Of a DNA stretch of 64,000 nt, positions 62,099 to 64,000 are shown piece after piece. A program made the position numbers and the translations under genes. Below the pieces are notes generated by a model. The model had not been told where the DNA came from. It did not search any database and saw nothing but the letters and a program-made list of their open reading frames with translations. The stretch spans positions 62,001-126,000 of the forward strand of contig JAWKKG010000006.1 in the NCBI GenBank assembly GCA_041393395.1, in the 5' to 3' direction. Position 1 is the first letter of the stretch. Each line of letters begins with the position of its first letter. The DNA comes from JAGQIB01 sp041393395. GTDB taxonomy: Bacteria > ARS69.

Positions 62099-62781
62099 TA
62101 CTGGTTCCCTCCCTGGCCGTTCGCCGCCTTCGCCGCGCGATCCGCGACGGCTTCGGGCTGCTGCGAGTCATCGACCGAATCGGTGGTGGGCACGGCCGGC
62201 ACGCCGCGGGTCGCCTCGTCGGATTCGAGGCCTTCGTCGTTGCCGGTCGTTCCGAGGTTCAGCTTGGCGAGTTCGGCCGCGGTCATGCCTTCCGGACCCA
62301 ACTCCTGCACGGACGGAAGGTCGCCGGCGATTCCGGCCACCGGGTCGTCGGACGGGTTGATCGCCGCCCGATCCTCGAGCAGGTCGAGCTTCCGCTCGGC
62401 GAGCTCGTCCTCGGTCGGAGCGACCGCATCCTCGGGGAGGACCGTGGAGTACAGCGTCCCGGCCACGCGTGACGCCTCGATGGCCTGGCGCGCCGAAGCG
62501 AGCTTGGCCTCCTCGAAAGAAGTCAGCGCGCCGGGCTGGCCCTCGCCCTCGTCCACGTAGACGCCGCCGCGGTGGTAACGCGGGTCGGGACGGAGTTCGC
62601 GCAGCTGGAAGCCGCGGACCTCGAGGGTGGCCCGGATCTCGGGCGCGGTGTTGTCGACAGGGGAATGTTCGGCCTCCACGGGCTCCTCGACGGGGCCGGG
62701 GGCGGTCTGGGGCACGGGCTCGGCCTGGACCGGGAATCCGGCCAGGAGGAGCAGGGCGCCCAGAGAGAGCGAAACGCGCAT
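62098..62781 (-). CDS. Acidic secreted protein co-translated with the metalloprotease
   Basis: The 227-residue precursor has a signal peptide (1-20, ending VQA-E). The mature part is acidic, rich in Glu, Asp and Pro, with a short ordered-looking segment (APEIRATLEVRGFQLREL). A helical stretch (SFEEAKLASARQAIEASRVAG) and a low-complexity tail follow. No family is recognised. ATG 62781 has an AAGGAG Shine-Dalgarno, and the stop overlaps the protease start as TAATG. A chaperone, propeptide-like or inhibitor role for the protease is plausible from the coupling but unproven. Confidence 0.7.
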   Translation of the reverse strand: MRVSLSLGALLLLAGFPVQAEPVPQTAPGPVEEPVEAEHSPVDNTAPEIRATLEVRGFQLRELRPDPRYHRGGVYVDEGEGQPGALTSFEEAKLASARQAIEASRVAGTLYSTVLPEDAVAPTEDELAERKLDLLEDRAAINPSDDPVAGIAGDLPSVQELGPEGMTAAELAKLNLGTTGNDEGLESDEATRGVPAVPTTDSVDDSQQPEAVADRAAKAANGQGGNQ

Positions 62782-62940
62782 TCGAGGGTCTCCTTTTCGA
62801 GAGCTGCCCGCGCCGAGGGGGTTGGTTCGGCGCATTCGGGCGGTTCGAAAGGGAAACGCCGCCTCGGGGCGGAATCGCACAGCGGGCGAAGACGGGCGCG
62901 GCGGAGGGGACGGAGCCGGCCGGGAGCGGTCCGGGCCGGG

Positions 62941-64000
62941 CTAGGGCAGTCCGAGCTCCGCCCATGCCGCCGCCGCGGGTCGCGCGACGCCGGCGGCGTC
63001 GTGGGTGGAGATCGACCCGAAGACCTGCCACTCGAGCGACGGGGCTCCTCCGTCCACGGCCTCGTTGCGGAAGAGCCAGTGGACGGCCCGCACGTCCGCG
63101 GACGCGAGGACGACGGGGAGCCGCTCGATCCAGGCGACCTGAGCCGCGGTCGACGTCTCCCAGACGGGCGTGAGACCGAGACTGGCCGCGGGCCAGCCGG
63201 TCTCGTTCACGACCACGGCTCGCCCACCCAGACGGGCGAGGACGGGATCCAGGTACGTCGCGGGAACGGCGGCCGGGGTGGCGTGCGAGAAGAACGGATA
63301 GACCGTGAGCCCGACGACGTCGAGTCGGTCGAGGTCGACCGCATCGAGCGCGCCCCACTGGGGCGCGTTCCACCCGTTCAACGCCCCCACGCCCGCGAGA
63401 TGTTCGAAGTTGAACACGGTGCCCACCCGGGTCCCGGGGTGCGCCGCGTGGATCGCATCCGCCGTCTCCCCGAGAAACGTCGCCCAGCGCACGAAGTCGA
63501 CCGGGTCCTGCTCCCAGTAGAAGTCGATCTCGTTGCCGAGGAACAGGAACGTCGGATCGGCCTGGGCACAGAAATCGAGCACCATCTGCCGGTACAGGGC
63601 CTTCGCGTCGTCGTTCGTCCAGTCCGCCTGCGCGTTGCCGGGAACGTTCAGGAGGACGGTATCGCCGACCCGCCACCCGAAGACGATGCTCGTGGTGAAA
63701 CCGTACGTGCTGGCCCCGGCCTGCAGGCCGAGGGCGGCGGCCGGAATCGTGCCCGAGTCGCTACCGCCGTCTCGATCGTCGCGCCACGGACCGGCCCAGA
63801 GGACCTCTCCCCCCGGCTCGGCGCCGACGGCCGCGTAGAACGACCCGAGCGCGCTCCAGTCCGCGGGGAACCCCACGGGCGACAGGCCGTACCCTCGCCG
63901 CACCGCCGGCTCCGGCGCGGGGGCCGGTCCGGTGGGATCCGAGGACGAGCAGGCCGTCAGCTGCGGGAGAGCGAGGGCGAGGGCGGCGAGAGCGAAACGA
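62941..64000 (-). CDS. Lipoprotein with glycoside-hydrolase-like TIM barrel (5' end beyond window)
   Basis: The frame runs off the right edge. The visible part is about 353 residues and begins inside a signal peptide that ends in the lipobox LTAC (Cys encoded at 63949-63951), so only a few residues are missing. FLGNEIDFYWEQDP is a typical acid/base 'NE' motif of clan GH-A barrels. VVNETGWP, about 100 residues later, matches the nucleophile region of GH17/GH53-like enzymes. LTVYPFFS fits an intervening strand. It probably hydrolyses a beta-linked polysaccharide at the cell surface. It lies 159 bases upstream of the protease pair on the same strand. Confidence 0.75.
   Translation of the reverse strand, partial: RFALAALALALPQLTACSSSDPTGPAPAPEPAVRRGYGLSPVGFPADWSALGSFYAAVGAEPGGEVLWAGPWRDDRDGGSDSGTIPAAALGLQAGASTYGFTTSIVFGWRVGDTVLLNVPGNAQADWTNDDAKALYRQMVLDFCAQADPTFLFLGNEIDFYWEQDPVDFVRWATFLGETADAIHAAHPGTRVGTVFNFEHLAGVGALNGWNAPQWGALDAVDLDRLDVVGLTVYPFFSHATPAAVPATYLDPVLARLGGRAVVVNETGWPAASLGLTPVWETSTAAQVAWIERLPVVLASADVRAVHWLFRNEAVDGGAPSLEWQVFGSISTHDAAGVARPAAAAWAELGLP

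Noticed and set aside
58166..62560. A plus-strand open frame of about 1464 codons opposite BrkB and the metalloprotease
   Set aside because: It mirrors the real genes in a GC-rich genome: Arg/Val/Asp/Ala-rich with no domain or motif. The minus strand carries a signal peptide, protease site and sorting domain.
62916..62939. CCGGCC/GGCCGG stem after the glycoside-hydrolase-like gene
   Set aside because: Only 6 bp, a 12-base loop and no T-run in a region that is almost all G and C; chance pairing is likely.

Overview
The window is high-GC bacterial chromosome (very high G+C by eye, with strong third-position bias) from a diderm. Outer-membrane genes (tamA/tamB, a TonB-dependent receptor, several lipoproteins) show two membranes. 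GatCAB implies transamidation-dependent charging of Asn- and/or Gln-tRNA. Secreted proteins carry FlgD-like Ig C-terminal tags, and there is an ECF sigma factor of the kinase/TPR-associated type. This combination fits the FCB side of the tree, for example an Eisenbacteria-like lineage; that assignment is inference. I saw no rRNA, tRNA, CRISPR array, phage or transposase gene.

Layout. 1-1556: ECF sigma factor divergent from a TPR protein that is preceded by a coupled 24-codon ORF. 1630-6473: two-domain M16 peptidase overlapping a polytopic glycan-type membrane protein. 6735-10156: B12-type radical SAM enzyme, methyltransferase and SGNH hydrolase, probably a surface-molecule modification operon. 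10139-15484 (minus): PHP/DUF3604 protein, a zincless Fpg and an MFS-spermidine synthase fusion. 15576-18278: TonB-dependent receptor. 18367-26642: the most unusual locus, a 601-residue Rossmann protein, a 1566-residue acyl-CoA synthetase/GNAT fusion and a second acyl-CoA synthetase. 26664-34604 (minus): compact housekeeping operon gatC-gatA-gatB-nlpC/P60-purD-purE-tsaC-arginine-phosphatase-like-glyA, mostly joined by 4-base overlaps. 34697-41253: small secreted protein, PLP decarboxylase plus lipoprotein, FG-GAP secreted protein, DUF486 protein, a probable frameshifted gene and a class I aldolase.

41420-46608: MltF-like transglycosylase with two solute-binding domains, a membrane-anchored phytase-esterase-like protein, a beta-helix protein and a GerMN lipoprotein. 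46605-55206 (minus): PcrA/UvrD helicase, a 165-bp long inverted repeat, and tamB/tamA behind a strong promoter. 55386-58780: small exported protein, then a tightly coupled BrkB-ZnuA-HAD operon. 58874-64000 (minus): secreted metzincin-like protease with a triplicated module, its co-translated partner, and a glycoside-hydrolase-like lipoprotein cut by the window end.

Two modes of translation initiation appear. Many genes have strong Shine-Dalgarno sequences and GTG/TTG starts or overlapping stop-start signals. A second set has no Shine-Dalgarno and instead a TAGNAT -10-like hexamer 6-9 bases before ATG, suggesting leaderless or nearly leaderless mRNAs.
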